Origin: Chitinophagaceae bacterium
Lineage (GTDB): Bacteria > Bacteroidota > Bacteroidia > Chitinophagales > Chitinophagaceae
Reading direction: 5' to 3'
Assembly: GCA_020403455.1 (NCBI GenBank)
Contig: JADBXP010000019.1
Location: 1 to 64,000 of the forward strand
Length of the DNA stretch: 64,000 nucleotides
Of this stretch, positions 38,189 through 49,245 are shown one piece after another. Every line of letters begins with the position of its first letter. The first letter of the stretch is position 1. Below the pieces are notes generated by a model. That model did not search any database and had not been told where the DNA came from. It saw only the letters and a list, made by a program, of their open reading frames with translations. Made by a program: the position numbers and the translations under genes.

Positions 38189-40783
38189 ATGAATCTGAAC
38201 CAGTACACCATCAAGGCACAGGAAACTATTCAGGCAGCCCAGCAATTGGCCTATGCCGGAACCAATCCAACCATTGAGACGGCACACCTGTTGAAAGCCC
38301 TGCTCAACGACCAGGATAGTCCGGTTCACTACCTGATGAAACGCAACAATGTCAACGTTCGTTTGCTCGAAACCAAGTTGGCAGAGAGTTTACAGAAATT
38401 GCCCCGTATAACATCGGGTGAGCCGGCCCAGCAAGTAGGTCGTGATCTGGGAAATGTTTTCCTGAAAGCAGTCAATAACCTCAAAGAATTCAAAGACGAA
38501 TTCGTGAGCATGGAACACCTCTTGCTTGCCCTATTGCAAGTGAATGATGATGTGGCTGCAGCATTGAAAGCAGCAGGGTTAACAGAAAAGGGATTGATAA
38601 CTGCCATCCGTGATTTGCGCAAGGGAGAAACCATCCAGTCGCAAACACAAGAGACTCAGTACAACATGCTGAACAAATATGCGAAGAACCTCAACGACTT
38701 TGCCCGTCAGGGTAAACTAGACCCTGTAATTGGCAGGGATGAGGAAATTCGCAGAACCCTGCATATTCTTACCCGCAGAACCAAGAACAATCCGATCCTG
38801 GTAGGTGAGCCGGGCGTAGGTAAGACTGCTATTGTGGAAGGACTCGCCATGCGCATCATCAATGGTGATGTGCCCGATAATCTCCGTTCCAAAACCATTT
38901 TTGCACTTGACATGGGACAGTTGATCGCAGGTGCCAAGTACAAGGGAGAATTTGAAGAGCGACTGAAAGGAGTTGTGAAGGAAGTAAGTACGAGCGAGGG
39001 AGAGATCATACTCTTCATCGATGAGATACATACGTTGATCGGTGCGGGTGGGGGAGAAGGAGCCATGGATGCAGCCAATATTTTGAAGCCTGCACTGGCA
39101 AGAGGTGAACTCAGGGCCATCGGTGCCACCACATTGAATGAATACCAGAAGTATTTTGAAAAAGACAAAGCACTGGAGAGAAGATTCCAGAAAGTAATGA
39201 TTGATGAACCTTCTCATGAAGATGCAGTTTCAATTCTGCGCGGACTTAAAGATCGATATGAAACACACCACCATGTGCGCATCAAAGACGAAGCCATTAT
39301 CGCAGCTGTTGAACTGTCCTCACGCTACATGACCGATCGGTTTCTTCCCGATAAAGCCATAGACCTGATTGATGAAAGTGCTGCCCGGCTGCGCCTGGAA
39401 ATGAATTCCATGCCGGAAGAGCTCGATCAACTGGAACGTCAGATTCGTCAATTGGAAATCGAACGTGAAGCCATCAAACGCGAAAACGATGAAGTGAAAC
39501 TGAAAGAACTCAATGTGGAGATCAGTAACCTGGCAGTTGAAAGAGATACTTTGAAAGCCAGGTGGAAACAGGAAAAAGAGTTGGTAGAAAAAGTACAGAA
39601 TGCCAAGGCATCCATCGAGGAATTGAAATTGCAGGCCGATCAGGCAGAAAGAAACGGCGACTATGGCAAAGTAGCTGAGATACGCTATGGCAAAATCAAA
39701 GAACAGGAAGCCATCATTCAGCATTTAACAGCCACCATTGCTTCTACGACTGAAAAGAGACTTTTGAAAGAGGAAGTGGATGCAGAAGATATCGCTGAAA
39801 ATGTAGCGAAAGCAACCGGCATTCCCGTAGCTAAAATGTTGCAGGGCGAAAGAGAAAAATTGCTGCAACTGGAAGATGAATTGCACAAGCGGGTTGTCGG
39901 ACAGGAAGAAGCGATTACTGCAGTAGCTGATGCCATTCGGAGAAGCCGTGCCGGCTTGCAAGATCCACGCAAACCCATCGGTTCATTTATATTTCTGGGT
40001 ACCACAGGTGTGGGAAAAACGGAATTGGCCAAAGCCCTGGCAGAGTATCTCTTCGATGATGAAAGCATGATGACCCGCATCGACATGAGTGAATACCAGG
40101 AAAAACATACGGTTTCCCGATTGGTCGGGGCGCCTCCCGGATATGTGGGATATGATGAGGGGGGACAGCTAACTGAATCAGTTCGGCGCAAGCCCTACAG
40201 CGTTGTCTTGCTCGATGAGATTGAAAAAGCACACCCGGATGTATGGAACGTTCTATTGCAAGTGCTCGATGATGGAAGATTAACCGATAACAAAGGTCGT
40301 GTAGTGAATTTTAAAAATACCATCATCATCATGACCAGCAACATTGGAAGTCACCTGATACAAGATGCTTTTGACGGGGTGAATGATGATAACGTAGAAG
40401 AGGCAACCGATCGCGCCAAAGTTGATGTGATGAATCTTTTGCGTCAAACGATTCGTCCGGAATTTTTAAACCGGGTAGATGAGATCATCATGTTCCGTCC
40501 ATTGTTGCGCGGACAGATTTTGAATATTGTCAAGATACAATTGGAAGATCTTGCAAAAATGACTGCACAAAATCATGTGGAATTATCTTTCTCTGATTAC
40601 CTCATTGAGTTATTGGCCGATCAGGGATTCGATCCGCAATTCGGTGCCAGACCTTTGAAGCGTTTGATTCAGAAACAGATCGTGAATGCCCTCAGCAAGA
40701 AATTACTATCGGGTGAAATCGATCAGACCAAGAAGGTTTTGGTAGATGCTTTCGATGGAGTAGTGGTTTTCAGGAATGAATAA
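38189..40783 (+). CDS. clpB: ATP-dependent chaperone ClpB
   Basis: [65 protein letters not shown]. Confidence 0.97.
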   Translation: MNLNQYTIKAQETIQAAQQLAYAGTNPTIETAHLLKALLNDQDSPVHYLMKRNNVNVRLLETKLAESLQKLPRITSGEPAQQVGRDLGNVFLKAVNNLKEFKDEFVSMEHLLLALLQVNDDVAAALKAAGLTEKGLITAIRDLRKGETIQSQTQETQYNMLNKYAKNLNDFARQGKLDPVIGRDEEIRRTLHILTRRTKNNPILVGEPGVGKTAIVEGLAMRIINGDVPDNLRSKTIFALDMGQLIAGAKYKGEFEERLKGVVKEVSTSEGEIILFIDEIHTLIGAGGGEGAMDAANILKPALARGELRAIGATTLNEYQKYFEKDKALERRFQKVMIDEPSHEDAVSILRGLKDRYETHHHVRIKDEAIIAAVELSSRYMTDRFLPDKAIDLIDESAARLRLEMNSMPEELDQLERQIRQLEIEREAIKRENDEVKLKELNVEISNLAVERDTLKARWKQEKELVEKVQNAKASIEELKLQADQAERNGDYGKVAEIRYGKIKEQEAIIQHLTATIASTTEKRLLKEEVDAEDIAENVAKATGIPVAKMLQGEREKLLQLEDELHKRVVGQEEAITAVADAIRRSRAGLQDPRKPIGSFIFLGTTGVGKTELAKALAEYLFDDESMMTRIDMSEYQEKHTVSRLVGAPPGYVGYDEGGQLTESVRRKPYSVVLLDEIEKAHPDVWNVLLQVLDDGRLTDNKGRVVNFKNTIIIMTSNIGSHLIQDAFDGVNDDNVEEATDRAKVDVMNLLRQTIRPEFLNRVDEIIMFRPLLRGQILNIVKIQLEDLAKMTAQNHVELSFSDYLIELLADQGFDPQFGARPLKRLIQKQIVNALSKKLLSGEIDQTKKVLVDAFDGVVVFRNE

Positions 40784-40811
40784 GAATAGAAGTTTCCTAA
40801 ACTTTTAATAC

Positions 40812-40838
40812 AGTTTCCCCGCCAGAGGCGGGGAAACT
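40812..40838 (+). terminator. Hairpin downstream of clpB
   Basis: AGTTTCCCCGCC-AGA-GGCGGGGAAACT, perfect 12-bp stem; not followed by a strong U-tract. Confidence 0.55.
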
Positions 40839-40933
40839 TGTCGGGGCTACTAATTTATATTATGGCAACAGGGTGTTGCCTTCTGCAAAATGTTTTTCGA
40901 GGCTATTGATCCATGGTAATATGAAGGGGCTTT

Positions 40934-42187
40934 TTACTTCCCGAGTGATGCCAATGAAATTACATTTATTCCATCTGGACGTCGATAGCTCATACCTGTT
41001 CCTGTAATTATATTCAGTGATTTTGGAGATTCCATTTTGTTAGTGTCAATATTGGATGAGAATTTTTTTAGATTCTCTGCAGCATCCTCAATGAATCCTA
41101 CTCCAAGTTTTATTTCAAAAGCGGCATAATCTCCATTGCGCTTCTGAACGATTGCATCAATTTCATGACCATAGTAATCTTTGTAGTGATAAACAGTAGC
41201 ATCATTTGTTTTGGCATATACATTCAATTCGTGTATTGCTAATGATTCAAACAGAAAACCTGTGTATTTTATGTCTTTCATCAATGATTCCTTTTCTAAA
41301 CCCAAAACTGCAACAGCTAGCGAAGGGTCGCATAGGTGCCTTTTTGGTGATTTACGTAAAGATGCAGATGATCGAATATGCGGGTTAAACGCAGGTTGCT
41401 CGTAGAGAATCATTAATTTGGAGAGTGCATCTAAATAATCAGCAAGAGTATTTCTTGATAACTCATTGTTTTCATTCAATTTAACATCTTTCTCTAAGGT
41501 TTTATTATCTACTAAAGTCGCTACATTTCTCGCGAGAGAGCGCAGTAAACTGCGTACTTTATATGGGTTTCGCTTCACTCCTGACACATGGCTCATGTCT
41601 ACCTCACAAAGTAGATCAATATAACCTCTATTCATGTTCAATGAATTTTGTAAACGCTCATTGATCAATGTAGGCCAACCACCTATGCAAATTCTTTCAA
41701 TGATAAAATCCAATGAAATTGCAGGCTCATAAAAATCATTTAATTCACCATTTAGCAAATCCGATAGTTTTACAGCACCACTGGAGTACCCCAATTCTTG
41801 CCAAGTCATTGTATCCATTTGTATGACTGTAAATCTACCGGCACCACTATGTAGCTTTATATTTTCAGGCGGATTGGCGGACCCTGTAAGGATAAACATA
41901 CCTTTTAACTTACGCTGATCGACTTCATGTCTCACATAATTCCATATTTCCGGCTGCTCTTGCCATTCATCAATCAATCGTGGATTTTCGCCAACTAACA
42001 ACAACTGAGGATTGGTTGCCATGATTACCGAAACTTGTGGATCTTGATCCATTTTCAACACGCTTTTTGCATATCGTGTTGCAGTTTCTGTTTTACCACA
42101 TGACTTAGGACCTTTTATAAGTACAGCACCAGAGGCTGACATTTTCTCCATTAAATCATCTTCAACCAACCTTTTGATATAACTCAT
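40934..42187 (-). CDS. AAA family ATPase with DUF4143 domain
   Basis: AVLIKGPKSCGKTETATRYAKS; LRDEWQEQPEIWNYVRHEVD-type segment; FLFESLAIHELNVYAK...YHYKDYYGHEIDAIVQ. Confidence 0.88.
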   Translation of the reverse strand: MSYIKRLVEDDLMEKMSASGAVLIKGPKSCGKTETATRYAKSVLKMDQDPQVSVIMATNPQLLLVGENPRLIDEWQEQPEIWNYVRHEVDQRKLKGMFILTGSANPPENIKLHSGAGRFTVIQMDTMTWQELGYSSGAVKLSDLLNGELNDFYEPAISLDFIIERICIGGWPTLINERLQNSLNMNRGYIDLLCEVDMSHVSGVKRNPYKVRSLLRSLARNVATLVDNKTLEKDVKLNENNELSRNTLADYLDALSKLMILYEQPAFNPHIRSSASLRKSPKRHLCDPSLAVAVLGLEKESLMKDIKYTGFLFESLAIHELNVYAKTNDATVYHYKDYYGHEIDAIVQKRNGDYAAFEIKLGVGFIEDAAENLKKFSSNIDTNKMESPKSLNIITGTGMSYRRPDGINVISLASLGK

Positions 42188-42889
42188 AACCTATTTTATT
42201 AACCACCCAAATATACATATAAATCTATCAATTGTGCATAATTAAGGAAATATGTTGTGCATATTTAAGAGTATTTAATGGGCGTATTTGAGAATAGGCG
42301 CTAAATCAACCTTAATATGGTTAAAACCAACTGTAGTAAAACCTACCATCAACTTTTGGTACAAGTTCTCCACCAGAGGCGGGCAGACAGGAATTTTTGG
42401 CGGTGCTACATTAAAATTTTAATACAACTATTTATGCTGACATACGCCATAGGCGAATCGTCAGCATCGGGACTACCACACTCATAATGTCCTGATTATA
42501 AGAACCAAATTTGTTATATGAAAATGAAGATTATTTTATTTTTAAAAGAATATACGCCAAAGAAATAGAAAATGCACTATGATGATAAATCCCACGATTA
42601 CTGGTATTACTTTCTAATCAATTACTGAAGCCAAATCTATGAGATGAAGAAAATAAAAATTGCTTTTTTCTTATGCATGCAGTAATTATGCCTCCTAAAT
42701 CAAATGGTCGAAAAACAGCAGGAAGTGATTGGTCAAGCGTATTATTTCTTGAAATTATTACACTATTATAAATAATCGCTTCTCTTGGAATAATACTGGT
42801 CCTTCCATCCTGAACCCTTCCTTCCTGAATCCCATTTAACAAAGGAGAAAAATAAGACCCCAACCCAAGTTCAAAATCTGATGCCTTGC

Positions 42890-43135
42890 CTAAATTTTTA
42901 ATTGTATAAAAAAACTAATTGAGCAATCAAGATAGTGTAAATTAAACTTTTGATCAAGTTGATAAAGTGGATAAAATATCTCTTTCATCCTAGCTCCTTT
43001 ACCTTCATAACCCAAGCTAGCTTCCCAATAAAATTTCTTACTAAAGTGATGCAAATATTTGACTGAAGTAATGAAATTGTTGACTGGTGAGGTGCTTATT
43101 GTCCATGGATCAATAATGTTTGGAATATATTTCAA
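42890..43135 (-). pseudogene. Possible remnant of outer-membrane/beta-barrel-type gene
   Basis: FSKKFYWEASLGYEGKG...LYQLDQKFNLHYLDCSISFFIQLKI; no convincing full-length ORF. Confidence 0.3.
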
Positions 43136-43464
43136 ATTGGAAAATGAAATCCCAGATGCTATAACAATTTCTTGGCCATATAGTCTAAAAAGTAGCCAGA
43201 CAAAAGATAAGCAGAGGGCATCTTATGATCATTGCGATTTAATTTTACTGTATTCCCAATGGTGAGCTCCTTTCCTGTGCTGCAGCACTTGCTGCAAAAC
43301 CGGGTTTATCTACGCACTTCCTACACATTTTTTGAATTAAATGAGTTGAAAATCAATCCCTATTTTATAAAAAAGTCTTGTAGCAGTTTATTCCTGCATT
43401 CCTTCTACAACTATACAGCAGTGTTACTGAAGCAATCCTCCGAAACGATGCTATTCTATAACTT

Positions 43465-44754
43465 TTAGTTATTGATCAGGCGGTGTATCACCAGTGCAGC
43501 CCGCTGTATGAGTATGGGAAATTCCTTCAGGTTGATGGTTTCGCCGGGGGCATGTGCTCCTCTTCCCGAGGCACCCATTCCATCCACACCACTCAGGTAT
43601 TTGGCAACATAAGATATGTCACCGGCTCCACGACTGCCCGGATCTCCGGCAATGGTGGGTCCTAATCCCATCGCTACAGTCACATCACTGATGACCTGTC
43701 TGATGGCATCATTGCCTGGTGTTGGTTCCATGGCAGGAATTCCATCGGAGAAACGGATGGATGCAGTGGTACCCGTAAGATTGCGTTGGGTGATGGCGCG
43801 CATTTTCTCACGTGCCTCATTTTTTTGTTGTTCGGTGAGGAATCGCAGGTCTCCGGTGACAAATACTTCCGGTGAAATGATATTGGTTTTACCAATTGCC
43901 TCTCCCGTTGCTTTTTTTGAATCATAACTCATTTCTGAACCACCAATTATGATGCCCGGATTAAAAGTGAGGTATTTTTCAGTGCTCAATTCTTCCCTAA
44001 AACTATTCAATATGCGCGCAGCTTCATAAATCGCACCATAGCCGGCATTGGGTGTGAAGATTCCGGCAGAATGTCCCGTCTTTGCTTTCACCTGTAAATT
44101 CCAATCACTGCTTCCTCTTCTGCCCGTAGCCACATTTCTCAGGCCACTGGCACCTTCAAAACCAAGTGCCACATCACAAGTTTTGGCGCGCTCAATAAAA
44201 TCTTTGCGGGATACACTGGTAGGTCTTCCCGATTTTTCTTCATCGCCTGTAAAATAGGCAACGATGTGTGCATCTTCCAGCAATCCGAGTGATTGCAATG
44301 CCTGCAAGGCAATGATCACAATAACATCACCTCCCTTCATATCGTTTACACCCTGTCCGGTAGCCGTTGAGTCGTTCAATCGACGATAAGGATTCGGTGG
44401 CATATCCGGTTCAAAAACAGTATCCAGGTGACCTATTAAAAATAATTTCTTGCCCTTGTTTCCCTTGCGTGTCGCTACCAGATGTCCCGCACGGCGCAGG
44501 GAGTCGGGTAAACTTACCCATTCCGGCGTCATGCCGGCTTTTTCAAATTCTTTCGCATAGAGCTCACCCACTTTCTTTACACCTGCTATATTCAGTGAGC
44601 CACTGTTGATGTTGACAGATTCTTTCAATAACTCCTCTGCGTAACCAAGTCTTTCATTCACCGCTGCAATGATCTTTTGTTCAACCGGACTCAGCGTTTG
44701 AGAGAATGATGCACAAGCAATCGATAAAAATAATAATGTGAGGAATCTTTTCAT
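43465..44754 (-). CDS. M20 family metallopeptidase (carboxypeptidase G2-like)
   Basis: FLIGHLDTVFEPD; GQGVNDMKGGDVIVIIALQAL; GDPGSRGAGDISYVAKYLSGVDGMGASGRGAHAPGE. Confidence 0.9.
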   Translation of the reverse strand: MKRFLTLLFLSIACASFSQTLSPVEQKIIAAVNERLGYAEELLKESVNINSGSLNIAGVKKVGELYAKEFEKAGMTPEWVSLPDSLRRAGHLVATRKGNKGKKLFLIGHLDTVFEPDMPPNPYRRLNDSTATGQGVNDMKGGDVIVIIALQALQSLGLLEDAHIVAYFTGDEEKSGRPTSVSRKDFIERAKTCDVALGFEGASGLRNVATGRRGSSDWNLQVKAKTGHSAGIFTPNAGYGAIYEAARILNSFREELSTEKYLTFNPGIIIGGSEMSYDSKKATGEAIGKTNIISPEVFVTGDLRFLTEQQKNEAREKMRAITQRNLTGTTASIRFSDGIPAMEPTPGNDAIRQVISDVTVAMGLGPTIAGDPGSRGAGDISYVAKYLSGVDGMGASGRGAHAPGETINLKEFPILIQRAALVIHRLINN

Positions 44755-44898
44755 TCCGACTATTTTATTGTTGTGTGTAAAGTAAAGCCATTCATTTCAA
44801 ATAGCGTGAAGCTTACCTGTTTTTCTGTTCACGCGGGCTCATTTGTAGGGGTAAAATTAGTTCCGTAGACAGCACTTACAATGACTATATTTGTTGTT

Positions 44899-45966
44899 AT
44901 GACTGACAATCGTTTTTTACTCTACGGTGCCAATGGCTATACAGCAGGACTCATTATTCGTTTTGCGGGTGAATATGGACTGAAGCCGGTGTTGGCAGGA
45001 AGAAATGAAGCTGCCATTCGTTCGTTGGCTGAACAACATGGATTGGACTATCGCATTGCTTCCCTTGATGACCCAAAGCAGGTTGATGCTTTGCTGCAGG
45101 GTTTTCAAGTGGTATTGCATGCAGCAGGCCCATTTATGTACACTGCACGACCAATGATGGAAGCATGTCTGCGCAACAAGGTTCATTATCTTGATATCAC
45201 AGGTGAGATCACTGTTTTTGAAATGGGGAAGCGATTGCATGAAAAAGCACAACAGGCAGGCATTGTTGTTATGCCGGGGGTTGGATTCGATGTGGTGCCC
45301 ACAGACTGCATGGCGCTCTTTGTAAAAAATCATTTACAGGATGCAGTTCAATTGGATCTGGCATTTGCCACATTAGGTGGCATGCTTTCCCATGGTACAG
45401 CAACCACCATGGCCGAAAACCTGGGTGGCGATGGAGCCGAACGCAGAGATGGAAAAATTGTGCGCAGGCCCATCGGAGAAAAGGGGAAATGGATCGACTT
45501 TGGGGTGAAAAAAATATTCTGCATGTCCATACCCTGGGGGGACGTGTCTACAGCATATACTACGACCGGCATTCCCAATATCACCACATTTACCCGTGCA
45601 AGTCCGGGAACTTTCCGAATGCTTCGTTGGCAGAAAATGTACAACTGGATATTGCGACTAGGACCAATCAAAGCTTATTACAAGAAAAAAATCAAACAAC
45701 AGCCGGCCGGACCTTCCGATGAAATGCGTGCCAAAGCCCTGAGTCTGATTTGGGCACAGGGAACCAATGCGTCGGGAAAAACATTTACCGCTCTTCTACA
45801 GGCTCCCGAAGGATATACCCTTACAGCCATCACTAGTCTGATCATTACCAAAAAAGTTCTGGAAGGAAATGTACGTGCAGGTTACTCCACGCCGGCTGCT
45901 TTGTATGGTGCCGACCTAATTCTCGAGGTACCCAATACTTCACGCTCCATTGTTGCAGAAACTTAA
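44899..45966 (+). CDS. Saccharopine dehydrogenase-like / trans-acting enoyl reductase-type protein
   Basis: FLLYGANGYTAGLIIRFAGEYGLKPVLAGRNEAAI; VLHAAGPF. Confidence 0.85.
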   Translation: MTDNRFLLYGANGYTAGLIIRFAGEYGLKPVLAGRNEAAIRSLAEQHGLDYRIASLDDPKQVDALLQGFQVVLHAAGPFMYTARPMMEACLRNKVHYLDITGEITVFEMGKRLHEKAQQAGIVVMPGVGFDVVPTDCMALFVKNHLQDAVQLDLAFATLGGMLSHGTATTMAENLGGDGAERRDGKIVRRPIGEKGKWIDFGVKKIFCMSIPWGDVSTAYTTTGIPNITTFTRASPGTFRMLRWQKMYNWILRLGPIKAYYKKKIKQQPAGPSDEMRAKALSLIWAQGTNASGKTFTALLQAPEGYTLTAITSLIITKKVLEGNVRAGYSTPAALYGADLILEVPNTSRSIVAET

Positions 45967-45971
45967 GAAAC

Positions 45972-47198
45972 ATGTCTGAAAAACGCTCTCCTGCAGTAGG
46001 TTTTATCTTCATCACTTTGTTGATAGATGTGATTGGTTTTGGAATCCTGATTCCGGTCATACCCTCTCTGATTGAACACCTGACAGGTAATCCGGATATC
46101 AGCTATTCTTCCCGCGTCGGAGGTTGGCTGACATTCACTTTTGCCATCATGCAGTTCCTGTTTTCTCCTGTATTGGGAAGTTTGAGTGATCGCTTCGGAA
46201 GAAGACCGGTATTGTTGTTTTCGCTTTTTGGATTTGGGGTAGATTATTTGCTGCTCTCTTTTGCTCCTTCCATTGCCTGGCTTTTTTTAGGAAGGGCCAT
46301 TGCAGGAATCACCGGAGCTAGTTTCACCACCGCCTCAGCTTATATAGCCGATATCAGCACTGCTGAAAACAGAGCCAAAAATTTTGGCATGATGGGTGCT
46401 GCTTTTGGCATGGGCTTTATCATTGGGCCGGTACTGGGTGGTTTTCTCGGTGAACTCGGAGAGCGTGTACCTTTTTGGGTAGCTGCGGGTCTGGCTTTCA
46501 CCAATTGGTTGTACGGATATTTTGTTTTACCTGAATCACTGGCACCTTCTAACAGAAGGGCATTTGACTGGAAACGGGCCAATCCCATTGGTTCTTTGTT
46601 ACAGTTGCGCAAGTATCCTGCTGTGATAGGTCTGGTAGGAAGTTTTGTGCTGATCTATCTGGCTGCTCATGCTGTGAATAGCAATTGGAGTTTTTTTGCC
46701 ATCGAGAAATTTCATTGGAGCAAAAAAATGATCGGTATATCTCTCGGGGTTGTTGGTGTGTTGGTAGCCACGGTACAAGGCGGATTGGTGCGCATTGTCA
46801 ACCCCAAAATCGGTAATGAACGAAGTGTTTATTTGGGACTCAGTCTATATGCCTTGGGGTTATTGTGTTTTGCATTGGCAGGCAGCACTTGGGTTATGTT
46901 TGCGTCACTGATACCGTATTGTCTGGGTGGTATAACCGGTCCGGCCTTGCAATCCATTATTACCGGACATGTTCCCGCCAATGAGCAAGGAGAACTACAA
47001 GGATCGCTGACCAGTCTGATCAGCGCTACTACAATTGTTGGCCCGCCCATGATGACCGGTTTGTTCTCCTATTTTATAAGTCCGGCAGCACCTGTCTATT
47101 TCCCGGGTGTTTCTTTCTTGTTGGGGTTCCTTTTAATGTTGGCCAGTGCCATCTGGGCATATATCTCACTCAAAAAAGAGAAATACAGGGCAGCTTGA
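45972..47198 (+). CDS. MFS transporter (TCR/Tet family)
   Basis: FGILIPVIPSLIEHLTG; GSLSDRFGRRPVLLFSLFGFGVDYLLLSFAP; ADISTAENRAKNFGMMGAAFGMGFIIGPVLGG. Confidence 0.92.
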   Translation: MSEKRSPAVGFIFITLLIDVIGFGILIPVIPSLIEHLTGNPDISYSSRVGGWLTFTFAIMQFLFSPVLGSLSDRFGRRPVLLFSLFGFGVDYLLLSFAPSIAWLFLGRAIAGITGASFTTASAYIADISTAENRAKNFGMMGAAFGMGFIIGPVLGGFLGELGERVPFWVAAGLAFTNWLYGYFVLPESLAPSNRRAFDWKRANPIGSLLQLRKYPAVIGLVGSFVLIYLAAHAVNSNWSFFAIEKFHWSKKMIGISLGVVGVLVATVQGGLVRIVNPKIGNERSVYLGLSLYALGLLCFALAGSTWVMFASLIPYCLGGITGPALQSIITGHVPANEQGELQGSLTSLISATTIVGPPMMTGLFSYFISPAAPVYFPGVSFLLGFLLMLASAIWAYISLKKEKYRAA

Positions 47199-47786
47199 TT
47201 AAGATCGTTGAGAGGAAAAATGATAGCGTATTCTGAAATACGATGCCAACAAAAGTGCAATTCCGCACAGTTCTATCACTGCCTTTTCTGCATCGAACCA
47301 ATCGGGTGATCTGTCTTTCAGCAGGGGGTCCATGAATAGCCCGTGTACAATGAAAATGATGGCGAGACAATAGGAGAGGAGATGAATATTTTTCCAAATG
47401 CGGAAGCCCAAATAACGTTTAACAGATTTCTGGGTAGTGATGATGATGAAGGCAAAGCCAAGCAGAGAAATGGTTCCCAAAAGCACAAATACAGGTTGTT
47501 TGGGGGCATTCAAACCCCAGATCAGGTGTGTCCAGTGAAAGCCAAGACCATTGTCCATGGGAAGCAATGCGGCATGCAGTACAGCAAATGATAGGGCAAT
47601 GTATGCGGTGTAATTGTGTAGGTTGGTCATGTTCAGTTGCCGGATAATTGGAGGCAGTCTGTTCCACCAGGGCAACCGTTGATAAGCGACAGATAACAAC
47701 ATACCCATTAAGAAATTAGCAGTAAAAAGTAAACAGGCTATAATGCCTAAAGCACCGGAAAGATCGAGGTAATCAATGGGTGGCAT
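47199..47786 (-). CDS. Ferric reductase-like transmembrane protein
   Basis: TM protein with conserved His in helices (NLHNYTAYIALSFAVLHAALLP; WKNIHLLSYCLAIIFIVHGLF). Confidence 0.75.
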   Translation of the reverse strand: MPPIDYLDLSGALGIIACLLFTANFLMGMLLSVAYQRLPWWNRLPPIIRQLNMTNLHNYTAYIALSFAVLHAALLPMDNGLGFHWTHLIWGLNAPKQPVFVLLGTISLLGFAFIIITTQKSVKRYLGFRIWKNIHLLSYCLAIIFIVHGLFMDPLLKDRSPDWFDAEKAVIELCGIALLLASYFRIRYHFSSQRS

Positions 47787-47981
47787 ACGATTAACTGGGA
47801 CTAGTGAATAAAAAAGTACATTGAAGATATCAATTTAGCTGAAATCTTCCACCTTAAATGGATGAACGGATGTACAGTGTAAGTCTTTCTCCGGAACGGA
47901 TATCATTGGTACTAATTTTTTCTTTGGTCATTGGATATGTTAAAGAGTGCGCACTAATTAGGAACTCCGCTGTAATTAAAG

Positions 47982-47989
47982 TATATTTG
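47982..47989 (+). promoter_or_regulatory. Bacteroidota -7-like motif upstream of cold-shock gene
   Basis: TATATTTG (TAnnTTTG) 27 nt before the ATG. Confidence 0.5.
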
Positions 47990-48015
47990 CCCTTTATTCA
48001 TTTTTAATTTACACA

Positions 48016-48219
48016 ATGAGCACACAAATCACAGGTACTGTGAAGTTCTTCAATGAGGAAAAGGGTTTTGGATTTATCAAGCATGATCAATCCGGAACAG
48101 AGACTTTTGTACATGCCAATGGTCTTATTGATCAGATCGAGGCAAATGACAGAGTCGCTTTTGATGTTGAACAAGGACGCAAAGGCATGAATGCAGTCAA
48201 CGTAAAACGCGTAGGATAA
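48016..48219 (+). CDS. Cold-shock domain protein
   Basis: GTVKFFNEEKGFGFIKHDQSGTETFVHANGL. Confidence 0.96.
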   Translation: MSTQITGTVKFFNEEKGFGFIKHDQSGTETFVHANGLIDQIEANDRVAFDVEQGRKGMNAVNVKRVG

Positions 48220-48243
48220 TATTATTTTATTTACCTGTTTATC

Positions 48244-48278
48244 AGCCCGATTGGATAAAACCTTTCGGGCTTTTTTTA
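48244..48278 (+). terminator. Rho-independent terminator after cold-shock gene
   Basis: AGCCCGA...TCGGGCT followed by T7. Confidence 0.85.
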
Positions 48279-48335
48279 TTCCAGTCACTTAAGCCGGCAT
48301 CAGTTTGGGGTACCGGTTTACCACAGCATTATTAG

Positions 48336-48343
48336 TATATTTG
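48336..48343 (+). promoter_or_regulatory. Bacteroidota -7-like motif upstream of purine nucleoside phosphorylase
   Basis: TATATTTG 17 nt before ATG. Confidence 0.5.
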
Positions 48344-48360
48344 ACCCTCAAATACCATAC

Positions 48361-49191
48361 ATGGCTACCCTTATAGAACAACTCAATGAATCAGTCGCTT
48401 TTATTAAAGCCCGGGTTACCTCTCAATCATCTATAGGAATTATTTTAGGGAGCGGATTGAGTAACCTCGCCAATCAAATTGTTGCCGAACAGGAAATACC
48501 CTACGGTGAAATTCCTCATTTTCCGGTAAGTACCGTGGAAGGACATCGGGGAAAATTGATTTTTGGCACCCTGGGTGGAGTTCCTGTTTGGGTGATGGCA
48601 GGGCGATTTCATTTTTATGAGGGCTATTCAGCGCAACAGGTTGCATACCCCGTTCGTGTGATGCGGCTATTGGGGGTTGAAACATTGTTGTTGTCCAATG
48701 CTGCCGGTGGTGTCAATCCTGCATTTGAGGTTGGTGACCTGATGATCATCAAAGACCACATCAGTTTGTTCCAGGTAAATCCATTGTTAGGAAAAAATGA
48801 AGACAGTCTCGGTACCCGTTTTCCTGATATGAGTGAACCCTACAGCAAAGACCTGATCATGCGGGTGAAAGACCTTGCCACCCGGCACAACATATCCTTG
48901 CATGAAGGAGTTTATTTGGGTGTTACCGGTCCTACTTTTGAAACCAGGGCTGAATACAAACTGATACATATAGTAGGGGGTGATGCAGTTGGTATGAGTA
49001 CAGTGCAGGAAACCATTGCTGCTGTTCATGCCGGCATGAAGGTATTTGCGATGAGTGTGATTACTGATCTCGGAATTCGGGAAGAAGAGAATACCATTAC
49101 CCATGAAGAAGTATTGCAGGCAGCTACTGCGGCAGAACCTAAAATGACATTGCTATTTACAGGACTTGTTCAGGAACTGGCAGGTCAATAA
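48361..49191 (+). CDS. punA: Purine-nucleoside phosphorylase
   Basis: IILGSGLSNLANQI; VMAGRFHFYEGYSAQQVAYPVRVMRLLGVETLLLSNAAGGVNP; GPTFETRAEYK; GMSTVQE. Confidence 0.93.
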   Translation: MATLIEQLNESVAFIKARVTSQSSIGIILGSGLSNLANQIVAEQEIPYGEIPHFPVSTVEGHRGKLIFGTLGGVPVWVMAGRFHFYEGYSAQQVAYPVRVMRLLGVETLLLSNAAGGVNPAFEVGDLMIIKDHISLFQVNPLLGKNEDSLGTRFPDMSEPYSKDLIMRVKDLATRHNISLHEGVYLGVTGPTFETRAEYKLIHIVGGDAVGMSTVQETIAAVHAGMKVFAMSVITDLGIREEENTITHEEVLQAATAAEPKMTLLFTGLVQELAGQ

Positions 49192-49245
49192 GCAAATGCA
49201 ATCCGGTATGATGGAAAAAGCAGGCACTCAAATATATTCTACACC

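Noticed and set aside
38329-40232. Minus-strand ORFs within clpB (e.g. 38717-39217, 39718-40191)
   Set aside because: Antisense to ClpB; no independent motifs
42618-42863. 81-aa minus-strand ORF as an independent gene
   Set aside because: No start context or domain; more likely debris related to the 42890-43135 ORF
43277-43288. GTGCTGCAGCAC 12-bp perfect palindrome
   Set aside because: Short, no second copy noticed and no associated gene; may be chance
48004-48288. 94-aa minus-strand ORF
   Set aside because: Antisense to the cold-shock gene and its terminator
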